Source: Sulfuricella sp.
GTDB lineage: Bacteria > Pseudomonadota > Gammaproteobacteria > Burkholderiales > Sulfuricellaceae
DNA length: 64,000 nucleotides
Assembly: GCA_018336195.1 (NCBI GenBank)
Contig: JAGXQV010000143.1
Coordinates: forward strand, 1 to 64,000
Direction of reading: 5' to 3'
Part shown: positions 17,633-25,671 of the stretch, piece after piece
How the letters are laid out: every line of letters starts with the position of its first letter
How positions within the stretch are numbered: position 1 is the stretch's first letter
Notes under the pieces: model-generated
The model's input: only the letters and a program-made list of their open reading frames with translations
Database searches by the model: none
Told to the model about the DNA's origin: nothing
Position numbers and translations under genes: made by a program

Positions 17633-19339
17633 CTACCCCAAGCGTTTGCCGCTTCGCAGCAACTCCAGGAATGCTGGAGCGGGCAGCGGCTTGCTGAAGT
17701 AAAACCCCTGGATTTCGTCGCAGTCTTCCTGACGCAGGATCGCCAATTCTTCGGGGGATTCGACGCCTTCGGCGATGAGGTGGAGATTGAGGTCGCGGCC
17801 CATGCGGGCGATGGCGCTGACCATGGCGGTGGCCTGTTTGGAGGTGTGGACATTGCGCACGAAGCTTTGGTCGATCTTGAGGGTGTCGAGCGGGAGTTTC
17901 TTGAGATAGCTGAGCGAGGAATAACCGGTACCGAAGTCATCAAGGGAAACCTTGACCCCCATTTCGCGCAGACGGGTGAGGATGGCGTTGCCCTGGTCGA
18001 GGTCGCGCATCAGGACGCTTTCGGTGACTTCCAGTTCCAGCCATTCGGGCGGCAAGCCGGATTCGGCGAGCGCGTCGGCGAGCAGCGCGGTAATGTCGGA
18101 ATGGGTGAACTGGCGACCCGACAGGTTCACCCCCATGCGCAGGTCGGTATAGCCTTGCGCGCGCCACGCCTGCGCTTGGCGGCAGGCGCTGCGCAGCACC
18201 CATTCGCCCAAGGGGGCGATCAGCCCGGATTCTTCCGCTGCCGGAATGAATTCGCCGGGCGAGACGAAGCCGCGTTCCGGGCTTTGCCAGCGGATCAGCG
18301 CTTCCATGCCGACCACCCGGCCTTCCTTGAGACTAACCTGGGGCTGGTAGTAGAGAACGAATTCATCGCGCTCCAGGGCGCGCAGCAAGGCGGTTTCCAG
18401 TTCGATACGACCGGTGCGGGGCAAGTGTTTGTCGGCGCAAAAGCGCCGCCAGCAGTTGCCCCCGAGCAGGATCGATTCGTCGGCAGCCAGGCTGGCATGG
18501 CGCGCCAGGGTGTCGATATCGGTGCCGTCTTCGGGATAGCAGGCCACCCCGATGCTGCACGACAGGTAAATCTCGCGGCTGCCGACATGCAGGGGCTGGG
18601 CCGCCGATTCGAGGACGCGGGCGGCGGTCGCGTCGGGCGTCGCAGAGGGAATCAGGGCGAGCAGTTGATCGTAACGCGGACGGGTGAGCATCCCTTCGCC
18701 GCTGGCTTGGCCGAGCCGCTCGGCGAGCGAGCGGAACAGGCCGGCGGCTTCTTCCGCCGGTAGATTGGCGAGGATCGCGTCGAGGCGGTCGGGGCGGATT
18801 GCCACCACGGCAACGCCGACGCCCATTCCCAAGGCATTTTCCAGCACTTCGGCGAAATTCTCGCGCAGCGACATGAGGTTGGGTAGGCCGGTGACGGGGT
18901 CGTGATACAGGTAATACTGGGCTTTTTCCTCGGCTTCGCGCACCTGTTCCTGGTAGACCTGGGTCAGGCTTTCCTGGCGGTGCAGACGGGCCTGCACGGT
19001 TTCCAGCACTTCATTGCGAGAAAAGGGCTTGACCAGGTAGTCGTCGGCCCCCAGGTTCATGCCGGTGCGGAAATCGCTGCGGTCGGCCAGCGCGGTGAGA
19101 AAGACGAAGGGAATCGAGGCGGTTTCCGGTTTTTCACGCAGGGCGCGCAGCACGCCGTGGCCGTCGAGCACCGGCATCATCACGTCGCTGAGGATCAGAT
19201 CGGGCTGCTCGGCACGGGCAACATCCAGGCCGACCTGGCCGTTTTCGGCGGACAACACCTGATAGCCCTCAACCCGCAGCATCATGGCGAGATTGTTGCG
19301 TAACGGCGCTTCGTCTTCGATCACCAGAATTTTTTTCAT
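17633..19339 (-). CDS. Response regulator with degenerate GGDEF and intact EAL domain (c-di-GMP phosphodiesterase)
   Basis: A 568-residue regulator. The N-terminal receiver has phospho-acceptor Asp in LILSDVMMP and Lys in LVKPFS. The GGDEF-type domain starts at YHDPVTGLPN but lacks the GGDEF catalytic loop (RPRYDQLLAL stands there), so it should be inactive. The EAL domain is complete: EALIRW, NLSGRQF, ELEVTES, DDFGTGYSSLSYLK and AEGVES, predicting hydrolysis of c-di-GMP. I prefer the ATG at 19339 (MKKILVIEDE) over the TTG four codons upstream. It is the last gene of a minus-strand unit with the PP2C regulator (15 bases away) and the sensor kinase, which probably phosphorylates both regulators. 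Confidence 0.92.
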   Translation of the reverse strand: MKKILVIEDEAPLRNNLAMMLRVEGYQVLSAENGQVGLDVARAEQPDLILSDVMMPVLDGHGVLRALREKPETASIPFVFLTALADRSDFRTGMNLGADDYLVKPFSRNEVLETVQARLHRQESLTQVYQEQVREAEEKAQYYLYHDPVTGLPNLMSLRENFAEVLENALGMGVGVAVVAIRPDRLDAILANLPAEEAAGLFRSLAERLGQASGEGMLTRPRYDQLLALIPSATPDATAARVLESAAQPLHVGSREIYLSCSIGVACYPEDGTDIDTLARHASLAADESILLGGNCWRRFCADKHLPRTGRIELETALLRALERDEFVLYYQPQVSLKEGRVVGMEALIRWQSPERGFVSPGEFIPAAEESGLIAPLGEWVLRSACRQAQAWRAQGYTDLRMGVNLSGRQFTHSDITALLADALAESGLPPEWLELEVTESVLMRDLDQGNAILTRLREMGVKVSLDDFGTGYSSLSYLKKLPLDTLKIDQSFVRNVHTSKQATAMVSAIARMGRDLNLHLIAEGVESPEELAILRQEDCDEIQGFYFSKPLPAPAFLELLRSGKRLG

Positions 19340-19354
19340 ATCCCTCCCCAACGC

Positions 19355-20482
19355 CTAATTCAGTGCCAACTCCGCCAGGGCGATGTCGTCGTGTTGCGGC
19401 TGATTGCCCAGGTACCCGGCAATGGCCTCATCGATCCGCGCCATGCGGTCTTCCTGATGAAAAAAAGCCGCGATGCTGTCCCGCAGACGTGCCATCCCGA
19501 ACATCTCGCCGCCGGCGCCGTGGCTTTCCGGAATGCCGTCGGAGCAGGCGTAAGCGCGGCTGGCCGGCGGCAAGTCGAGATGCTCGAAGTGCCATTCGGC
19601 GTCCTCGACGACCCCCAGCGGCAAGTTGCGCGACGGCGCTTCGCCGAGATGCGTGCCGTCCGGCCCGAACAACTGGATGGCCGGCATCCCGCCGTTCCAC
19701 AAGGTAAAGCGGTGCGCCTCGGGATGGCTCTCGATCAACACTGCGGCAAGGAACATCCCGGCCGGCAGGAGGCGTTTCAACACCCGGTTCACCAACCCGA
19801 GCAATTCCGCGAGATTGGCGTCGCGCGCGATGCCTTCGTCAAAGACCCGCGCCACCGGCAAGGTGGCGATTGCCGCGGTCAGGCCATGACCGGTGGCATC
19901 GCCGAGCAGGAACACGGTGTTGCCGTTGGCGCGGCGCCGCGCCAGCAGGAGGTCGCCGCCGGCAATTTCGCGGGGCCGCATCAGGCACGCCAAATGGGGA
20001 ATGTCCGCAACGCCGGGATCGACGAAGTTGGCGACCAGGCGCTGGGCTTGGTCGATCTCGTGGCGCAACTGTTCGCGGGAGTGTTCCAGCGCGGCGGTTT
20101 CACGCCGGCGCGCCTGGCTTTTATGGAGGCGCGCCGCCACGGTTTGCAGGACGTCCTCGCGGGTAAAAGGCTTGGTCAGGTAATCGTCGGCCCCCAGCGC
20201 CATGCCGCTGCGGAAGTCGCTTTTGTCGGCACGGGCGGTGAGAAACACGAAGGAAATCCCCGCAGTCGCCGGCTCGGCCTGCAAGGCTTTCAGGACGCCA
20301 TGCCCGTCGAGGCGCGGCATCATGATGTCGCACAGCACCAGATCCGGCTGCTCGGCGCGCACCAGCGCCAGGCCGGCCTCGCCGTCGGACGCCATGCGCA
20401 CCTCGTGGCCCTCGATCCGGAGCAGCATGGCGAGATTGTTGCGAATCGCTTCCTCATCCTCGATAACGACGATTTTCGCCAT
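19355..20482 (-). CDS. Response regulator with PP2C/SpoIIE-type serine phosphatase output
   Basis: A 375-residue protein with an N-terminal receiver (VVIEDEEAIRNN, acceptor Asp in LVLCDIMMP, Lys in YLTKPF) and a short coiled linker (about 125-155). A PP2C-like SpoIIE/RsbU phosphatase domain follows, with metal-binding signatures GGDLLLARR, LGDATGHGLTAA, CSDGIPE and QHDDIAL. RsbU-type phosphatases usually dephosphorylate anti-sigma antagonists in partner-switching pathways. No such partner is encoded nearby, so the target is unknown. The stop and start spacing to the kinase gene is one base, consistent with a common transcript. The receiver is clearly related to that of the EAL regulator downstream, suggesting duplication. 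Confidence 0.9.
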   Translation of the reverse strand: MAKIVVIEDEEAIRNNLAMLLRIEGHEVRMASDGEAGLALVRAEQPDLVLCDIMMPRLDGHGVLKALQAEPATAGISFVFLTARADKSDFRSGMALGADDYLTKPFTREDVLQTVAARLHKSQARRRETAALEHSREQLRHEIDQAQRLVANFVDPGVADIPHLACLMRPREIAGGDLLLARRRANGNTVFLLGDATGHGLTAAIATLPVARVFDEGIARDANLAELLGLVNRVLKRLLPAGMFLAAVLIESHPEAHRFTLWNGGMPAIQLFGPDGTHLGEAPSRNLPLGVVEDAEWHFEHLDLPPASRAYACSDGIPESHGAGGEMFGMARLRDSIAAFFHQEDRMARIDEAIAGYLGNQPQHDDIALAELALN

Positions 20483-20483
20483 T

Positions 20484-23219
20484 TCAGTCTTCCCGCGACA
20501 CCGGCAGGCGCACCGTGAAGCGGGTGCCCTGCCCCACCGCGCTGGTTACGCCGATGGTGCCGCCATGCAGGTCGACGGCGTGCTTGACGATCGACAGCCC
20601 CAGCCCGGTGCCGGAGATGTTGCCGACGTTGCCGGCACGGTGGAAGGTTTCGAACAGGCGCTCCTGGTCTTCGGCGGGAATGCCGATCCCCTGATCGGCC
20701 ACCTCGATTTGCGCGACGTCGGCGCGGCACGTCAGACTGAAAGCGATTTCCCCGCCGTCAGGCGAATATTTGATGGCATTGGAAAGCAGGTTACCGAAGA
20801 TATGGTGCAGGAGTTTTGCATCCGCGGGCACTTCCGCGCAGCCCGCTTCGGCGCGGAATTCCAGGCGCTGGGTGGCGGAAAGGTGGCGCTTGAATTCGTT
20901 GGCCAGCCCGCCGCAAAACTCGTTCAGGTCGAGCGGGGCGGGACTGAAATGCATTTTGCCGGCCTCGACCCGCCCGATTACCAGCACGTCTTCGAGCAGG
21001 CTGGTCATGCGGCCTACCGCCATCTGGATGCTGTGGAGGATTTCGGCACGGTCGGCGGGACTGAGCTTGTCGGCGTAATGTTCGAGCAGTTCGGCGGAAG
21101 ACAGGATGGTGGACAGCGGGGTACGGAATTCGTGGGAAGTCATCGACACGAATTTGGATTTCAGCTCGTTGAGTTCCTTCTCCTTTTCCAGGGCGCGGCG
21201 AATTTCCTCCTCGGCGCGCTTGCGCTCGGTGATCTCCACGAAGCCCCCGACCATCGCCTCGATGGTACCGTCCCGGTCGTAAATCGGGGTCACCGCCACA
21301 TCCACCCAGACCACGCTGCCATCCTTGCGCAGATAGCGTTTTTCCATACGGGTAGCGGAAACCTGTTTATCCATCAGGCGCCCCATGTTCTGCTGGCTGG
21401 TGGGCCGTTCTTCGGGATGGGTGATGTCGAATATGGTCATGCCGGCAAACTCTTCCACCCCGTAGCCCAGCGTCCTCGCCCAGCAATCGTTGACTTCGAG
21501 AAAGCGCCCCTGGGGGTCGGCCAGGCTCATCGCCACCGCCGCATTGTTGAACATGGCATGGAAGCGCGTCTCGCTGTGGAGCAAGGCATCCTCGGCGTCC
21601 TTGCGCTCGGTCACGTCGCTGAGGAAATTCAGGGTCGCCGGCTGTTTTTCCCATTCGATGGCCACCGCGCTGATCTGCAGCCAGCGCCTTTCCCCGTCGA
21701 GGCGCAGTACCCGGAACGTGTAATGGTTTTCCACGGTATCCCCGGCCAGCCTCCGCCGGTAATTCTCAACGATGCGGGGACGGTCGTCGGGATGGATGAA
21801 TTCGATGAATGGGGTGCGGTAGATCTCTTCGAGCGGCCTGCCGATCAGCGCCACGCACTTGGCGTTGGCGAACTTCAAGCACGGCCCCTGCGCCACCGCC
21901 AACCCTTCGTTGGCGTATTCGACCACCAGCCGATACTTCTCCTCGGACTGGCGCAGCGCCAGTTCATAACGCTCGCGTTCGGCGATTTCGGCGGTGAGAT
22001 GATGATTGGCGGCCTGCAATTCGGCAGTGCGCTCCTCGACGCGCCGCGTCAGGTCGGCGTTGAGCCGTTTCACTTCCTGCTGGGCTTCGATCAGGCTGGT
22101 GATGTCGGTCATCGAAAACACGTTGCCCAACTCGGGACGCTGCGGATCGAAAGGCGCGCCGGTCACCAGGGTGGGAAACACCTCGCCGTTGCGACGGCGG
22201 TAATAGACCACGTGAGGCTCGGCGCGGGCGCGTCCGGCGGCGTCGTAAATCGCCGTCCTGGCCGCCAGGAATTCCGCCTCGGAGGGGAAGAACGCCTGCA
22301 TCGACACGCCTTCCATCTCCTCGCGCGTATACCCTACCATGTGGCACCAGCCATCGTTCATCCAGTGGAGGTGGCGGTCGCGCACGTACAGCACCGCCCC
22401 GGTGGTCACCCGCATGATCGCCTGCTGGAGCGACACGACGCGCTGGAAAGCCTCTTCCGCCAAGCGCCGCTCGGTGATGTCGCGGCCGATCACCACCACC
22501 CGCGACACCTCGCCCTGCGCGTCGAAAATTACGTTGGACTGGGATTCGATAAAGCGAACGCTGCCGTCGGACAACATGTAGCGGTATTCTTCGCGTGCGC
22601 CCTTGCCGCTTTCCACCACCCGCTGGAATACCGCGCGGATACGCTCGCGATCCTCGGGATGGATGGCGTCGAAAGAATACTGTCCCGGCACGATCCGCTC
22701 GTCGCCCAGCACCCGCCGGTACGAGCGGCTGTTGAAAAGGCGTCGGCCCTCGCGATCCAGGACCGCGATGAGATCGTCGATATTCTCCTCGATCAGGCTG
22801 AACACCTCCTCGCGCGCGCGCATCTCGCTCTCGATGAACTTGCGCACCCCGATATCCTGCCCCGTCGCAACCAGCGCTTCGAGATGACCGGGTTCGGCAA
22901 ACACCGGCGTCACGGTGAATTCCACCCGATGCGCCGCCACTTCCGCCTCGAAACGCACCTTCTCGCCAGCCATGCACCGCGCCACCTGGGCTTCCGGCGC
23001 GTTGTCCGCCTTCCACCACGGCAGTTCGGTGAAACGTTGCCCAGTCACCTGCGCCTGGTCCAGCCCAGACAGAAACAGGGTGGCGCGATTCACGGAGGCC
23101 ACCATCCCATCCGGCGTGAGCACCATCGACAAGCTGGCGGAATAATCGAAAGCAAGACGCAGAAAACGCGCTTGGTCGGCAGGGGGAAATGATGCGCTGG
23201 AAGTTGAATCGGGAAACAT
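20484..23219 (-). CDS. Multi-PAS sensor histidine kinase
   Basis: A 911-residue, apparently soluble kinase with about five PAS/PAC modules in series. PAC endings such as VVVIGRDITERR, FSMTDITSLI, LNFLSDVTERK and VGGFVEITERKRAEEE are visible, with a coiled segment after the third. Then come HisKA with MTSHEFRTPL (phospho-His near residue 690) and a HATPase with N-box NLLSNAIKYSPDGG, DQGIGIP and GTGLGLSIVKH. There are no transmembrane segments, so it should sense a cytoplasmic signal such as redox or a ligand bound in PAS. A GTG four codons upstream is an alternative start. It leads the operon with two response regulators and probably feeds both the phosphatase and the c-di-GMP outputs. Confidence 0.93.
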   Translation of the reverse strand: MFPDSTSSASFPPADQARFLRLAFDYSASLSMVLTPDGMVASVNRATLFLSGLDQAQVTGQRFTELPWWKADNAPEAQVARCMAGEKVRFEAEVAAHRVEFTVTPVFAEPGHLEALVATGQDIGVRKFIESEMRAREEVFSLIEENIDDLIAVLDREGRRLFNSRSYRRVLGDERIVPGQYSFDAIHPEDRERIRAVFQRVVESGKGAREEYRYMLSDGSVRFIESQSNVIFDAQGEVSRVVVIGRDITERRLAEEAFQRVVSLQQAIMRVTTGAVLYVRDRHLHWMNDGWCHMVGYTREEMEGVSMQAFFPSEAEFLAARTAIYDAAGRARAEPHVVYYRRRNGEVFPTLVTGAPFDPQRPELGNVFSMTDITSLIEAQQEVKRLNADLTRRVEERTAELQAANHHLTAEIAERERYELALRQSEEKYRLVVEYANEGLAVAQGPCLKFANAKCVALIGRPLEEIYRTPFIEFIHPDDRPRIVENYRRRLAGDTVENHYTFRVLRLDGERRWLQISAVAIEWEKQPATLNFLSDVTERKDAEDALLHSETRFHAMFNNAAVAMSLADPQGRFLEVNDCWARTLGYGVEEFAGMTIFDITHPEERPTSQQNMGRLMDKQVSATRMEKRYLRKDGSVVWVDVAVTPIYDRDGTIEAMVGGFVEITERKRAEEEIRRALEKEKELNELKSKFVSMTSHEFRTPLSTILSSAELLEHYADKLSPADRAEILHSIQMAVGRMTSLLEDVLVIGRVEAGKMHFSPAPLDLNEFCGGLANEFKRHLSATQRLEFRAEAGCAEVPADAKLLHHIFGNLLSNAIKYSPDGGEIAFSLTCRADVAQIEVADQGIGIPAEDQERLFETFHRAGNVGNISGTGLGLSIVKHAVDLHGGTIGVTSAVGQGTRFTVRLPVSRED

Positions 23220-23400
23220 CACAATAACCACACTATGACAGTGTTCTTATTCTAACAATTTTCCCTGCGAATCACATAATTACATTTCCCCACGCCGTTC
23301 GAGACGGATTGTGAAGGCGGATTTTCCCCATCCACTCCCTGCTGCGAAGGCGCGAGTGCACGCAACGCCCCCGCCTTCGCTCCCTGATTCGATATCGCCG

Positions 23401-24012
23401 TTATGCCGCGAGCTTGGCGGCAATGCCCGCGACGTGCCGCCCCTGGAAGCGGGCGGCTTCCAGTTCGTTCGGGCTGGGCATGCGTTCGCCCTTCCCGCCG
23501 GCGATGGTACTGGCCCCATACGGAGAGCCGCCGGTGATTTCATCCAGGCGCATCTGCCCCTGGAAGGTATAGGGCAACCCCACCAGTACCATGCCGTGAT
23601 GCAGCAAGGTCGTGTGGAAGCTCAGTATCGTCGACTCCTGTCCGCCGTGTTGGGTGGCGGAACTGGTAAAGACGCTTCCCACCTTCCCGACCAGCCCGCC
23701 CGACATCCAGAGATGCCCCGTGGCATCGAGAAACTGGCGCATTTGTCCGCACATATTGCCGAAGCGGGTGGGCGTGCCGAAGATCACCGCGTCCGCGCTG
23801 CCTAATTCCTCGACGCGACAAACCGGGATATGCGCGATCGCCTTCTGCGCCTCGACGGCGCCCATCTTTTCCAGCACCTCGGGGGGGAGTGTTTCCGGCA
23901 CGCGGCGCATTTCCACCACCGCGCCATCCACGCTTTTCGCCCCTTCCGCAATGGCCTCGGCCATGCGGTGGATATGACCATACAGAGAATAGTAAACCAC
24001 TAGGATTTTCAT
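23401..24012 (-). CDS. wrbA: NAD(P)H:quinone oxidoreductase, flavodoxin-like WrbA
   Basis: A 203-residue flavodoxin-fold enzyme that reduces quinones by two electrons with FMN, limiting semiquinone stress. Visible family signatures are the FMN phosphate loop YSLYGHIH near the N-terminus, [29 protein letters not shown] and the C-terminal [13 protein letters not shown] place the start at 24012 (MKILVVYYS) because GGAGGG precedes it at good spacing; an upstream extension is Arg/Ser-rich and unlike the family. It is followed downstream by 180 bases without a gene, and preceded by the DUF4426 gene, 49 bases away on the same strand. Confidence 0.94.
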   Translation of the reverse strand: MKILVVYYSLYGHIHRMAEAIAEGAKSVDGAVVEMRRVPETLPPEVLEKMGAVEAQKAIAHIPVCRVEELGSADAVIFGTPTRFGNMCGQMRQFLDATGHLWMSGGLVGKVGSVFTSSATQHGGQESTILSFHTTLLHHGMVLVGLPYTFQGQMRLDEITGGSPYGASTIAGGKGERMPSPNELEAARFQGRHVAGIAAKLAA

Positions 24013-24061
24013 TTTCTTACCCTCCATGTCGCGGGTTGACCAACTAATCGGATAACCTCGC

Positions 24062-24499
24062 CTAGTACGCCTGGAAGTCCTTCTGGAACTCGACCTTGTA
24101 GGCTTTCTTGGCATCCGTTTCGGTAATGTTGATGACGAACCTCAACCGGTCCGGCGGTGCGATGGCAAAGTCGCCGATGTAGTAGGTAGCGCCGCCTTCG
24201 GTGATGCTGCGTATTTTTATGTCGTGCAATTGCTCAACCATGTTGATGACCGTAGCGCTGACATTGGCACCCACATGTTTGAGTTGACCGCCGTCACTGG
24301 GCTGGGTAAGCGCGATCGTGAGCATGCCGCGCAGATTGCTGCGCTTGATGCCGTAAGCCTTGGCCATGGCGGGGGAGAGGGTGTCGGTCGTGATGACGTT
24401 GTAGTTCACGTCGACATTGCCGAATTTCTCGATCTCGGCGTAGGCCGGGACAGAAAGCATCAACAATGGGAGCAGGAACAGGCGAATAAAGGTTTTCAT
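24062..24499 (-). CDS. DUF4426-domain secreted protein
   Basis: A 145-residue protein with a signal peptide ([21 protein letters not shown], cut after residue 21) and a single beta-rich DUF4426 domain. Typical segments are [18 protein letters not shown] at the start of the mature protein and '[18 protein letters not shown]' near the end. The family is periplasmic and of unknown function, often encoded near redox or metabolic genes. A strong AAGGAGG lies eight bases before the ATG at 24499. It may share a transcript with wrbA downstream. Confidence 0.82.
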   Translation of the reverse strand: MKTFIRLFLLPLLMLSVPAYAEIEKFGNVDVNYNVITTDTLSPAMAKAYGIKRSNLRGMLTIALTQPSDGGQLKHVGANVSATVINMVEQLHDIKIRSITEGGATYYIGDFAIAPPDRLRFVINITETDAKKAYKVEFQKDFQAY

Positions 24500-24558
24500 T
24501 TGGCACCTCCTTCTTCTACTTGTTGGCTTTGATTCGACAAGCATGGCGGGCGGCAAGT

Positions 24559-24735
24559 TCAAGAATCAGGCTGTGCGGGTTCGGATAATCTCGGCAACCG
24601 GTTTTTTTGCTGCCCCTCCACCATTGCCGAAACATCCCTGTAGCGCACAATATCGCTTCTTTGTTTGAGGCGGACCCAATATGCGCGAACCGGTGCGGCG
24701 GGCACGAAAATAATACGATTTAAGTGTCCCGTTTT
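24559..24735 (-). pseudogene. Short open frame of unknown identity, possible gene remnant
   Basis: The gap between the DUF4426 gene and the ISNCY remnant holds a minus-strand open frame of 58 codons. It begins after a TAA and reads 'RIIFVPAAPVRAYWVRLKQR' then RSDIVRYRDVSAMVEG before its stop. It looks protein-like (balanced composition, charged helices) but has no clear start codon or ribosome-binding site, and I do not recognise a family. It lies next to a truncated HTH regulator, so it may be debris of the same displaced locus. Confidence 0.3.
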
Positions 24736-24809
24736 TTAAAAAATTGGCGAACTATTGTGCGGCAGAAGCGGCTCTTGGCTGTCAATCAGCAAGCACTATT
24801 TGACGCAAA

Positions 24810-24965
24810 TCACGCAGCCTTGCGCATTACAAAACGGGTACGGATTTCATCGAAGGGTACGCAAACGCCTTCATTGCATTTCTCGATCAAACCGATCTCC
24901 AGCAAAGCCTGAACATCGCCATGAACATTCTTGAAATCGCGGCGCAAGCGGCGCGCCAACTCGTG
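24810..24965 (-). pseudogene. Truncated HTH regulator (HVO_A0114-like), C-terminal 51 codons
   Basis: On the minus strand the frame reads HELARRLRRDFKNVHGDVQ, then ALLEIGLIEKCNEGVC and VPFDEIRTRFVMR before a stop. This is the wing and C-terminus of the HVO_A0114-type/MarR-like DNA-binding family, which often accompanies small toxin genes. An in-frame TAA lies just upstream of HEL, so the N-terminal half is gone. The break falls about 70 bases from the ISNCY transposase start, so insertion of that element probably truncated it. Confidence 0.6.
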
Positions 24966-25033
24966 TTAGCGCAAAGTAGTAATGTCCCCTAAGTTGCTAA
25001 ACTCAGCTTCTGTAAAAACCAGAGGCGGGCGGC

Positions 25034-25671
25034 ATGATGATGAGTCAGAAAGAAGCGAAACCGGCGCAGGTGATGGAACAACTGACGGCAGGCAAAATTA
25101 CCAGAAACAGGCCGGGAAACTGCTTGCGGTGAGCGTGCGTCAGATAAAGCGTATCGTCAAACGTTACCATGCTGAAGGATTGCCTGGCGTGGTCAGCAAA
25201 AAGCGCTGCGTCCCCTCAAACCGGAGGCTGAGCGAGGAAACGAAACGGCTGGCCATTGACCTGGTCGGCGCGCACTACCGCGACTTTGGCCCGACGCTGG
25301 CCGGCGAGAAACTCGCTGAGCGGCATGGTCTTGGCTTGTCCGTCGAAAGTACCCGCCAGCTGATGATTGCGGCGGGGTATTGGCGGCCCCGGAAAGGCGC
25401 CAAGGCGAGCGTCCACCCGATGCGCGAGCGCCGAGCGCGACTGGGGGAATTGATCCAGATCGACGGTTCGCCGCACGACGGTTCCAGGGGCGAGCCGAAC
25501 GCTGCACGTTGCTGGTGTTCATCGACGACGCCACCGGGCGGCTGATGCGATTACGCTTTGTCCCCACGGAAGGCACACTGGAGTATATGCGCGTCCTGCA
25601 TGACCACATCCTCGCCCATGGCCTGCCGATGGCACTCTACAGCCACAAGCACAGCATCTTCCGCGTCAACG
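25034..25671 (+). pseudogene. ISNCY-type transposase, frameshifted and cut off by the CRISPR array
   Basis: The reading runs MMMSQKEAKPAQVMEQLTAG, then shifts frame near 25100 to 'LLAVSVRQIKRIVKRYHAEG' and GPTLAGEKLAERHGL. It shifts again near 25480-25490 to RCTLLVFIDDATGRLMRLRF and ALYSHKHSIFRVNA. These are the N-terminal HTH and first part of the integrase-like DDE core of ISNCY transposases (full length about 450 residues; about 215 remain). Homology ends exactly where the first, half-length CRISPR repeat begins (25672). The gene is dead: two frameshifts and loss of its 3' half. Confidence 0.85.

Noticed and set aside
20202-23192. A 996-codon plus-strand frame opposite the histidine kinase
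   Set aside because: No domain and shadow-like composition; the minus-strand kinase has five PAS modules and all kinase motifs.
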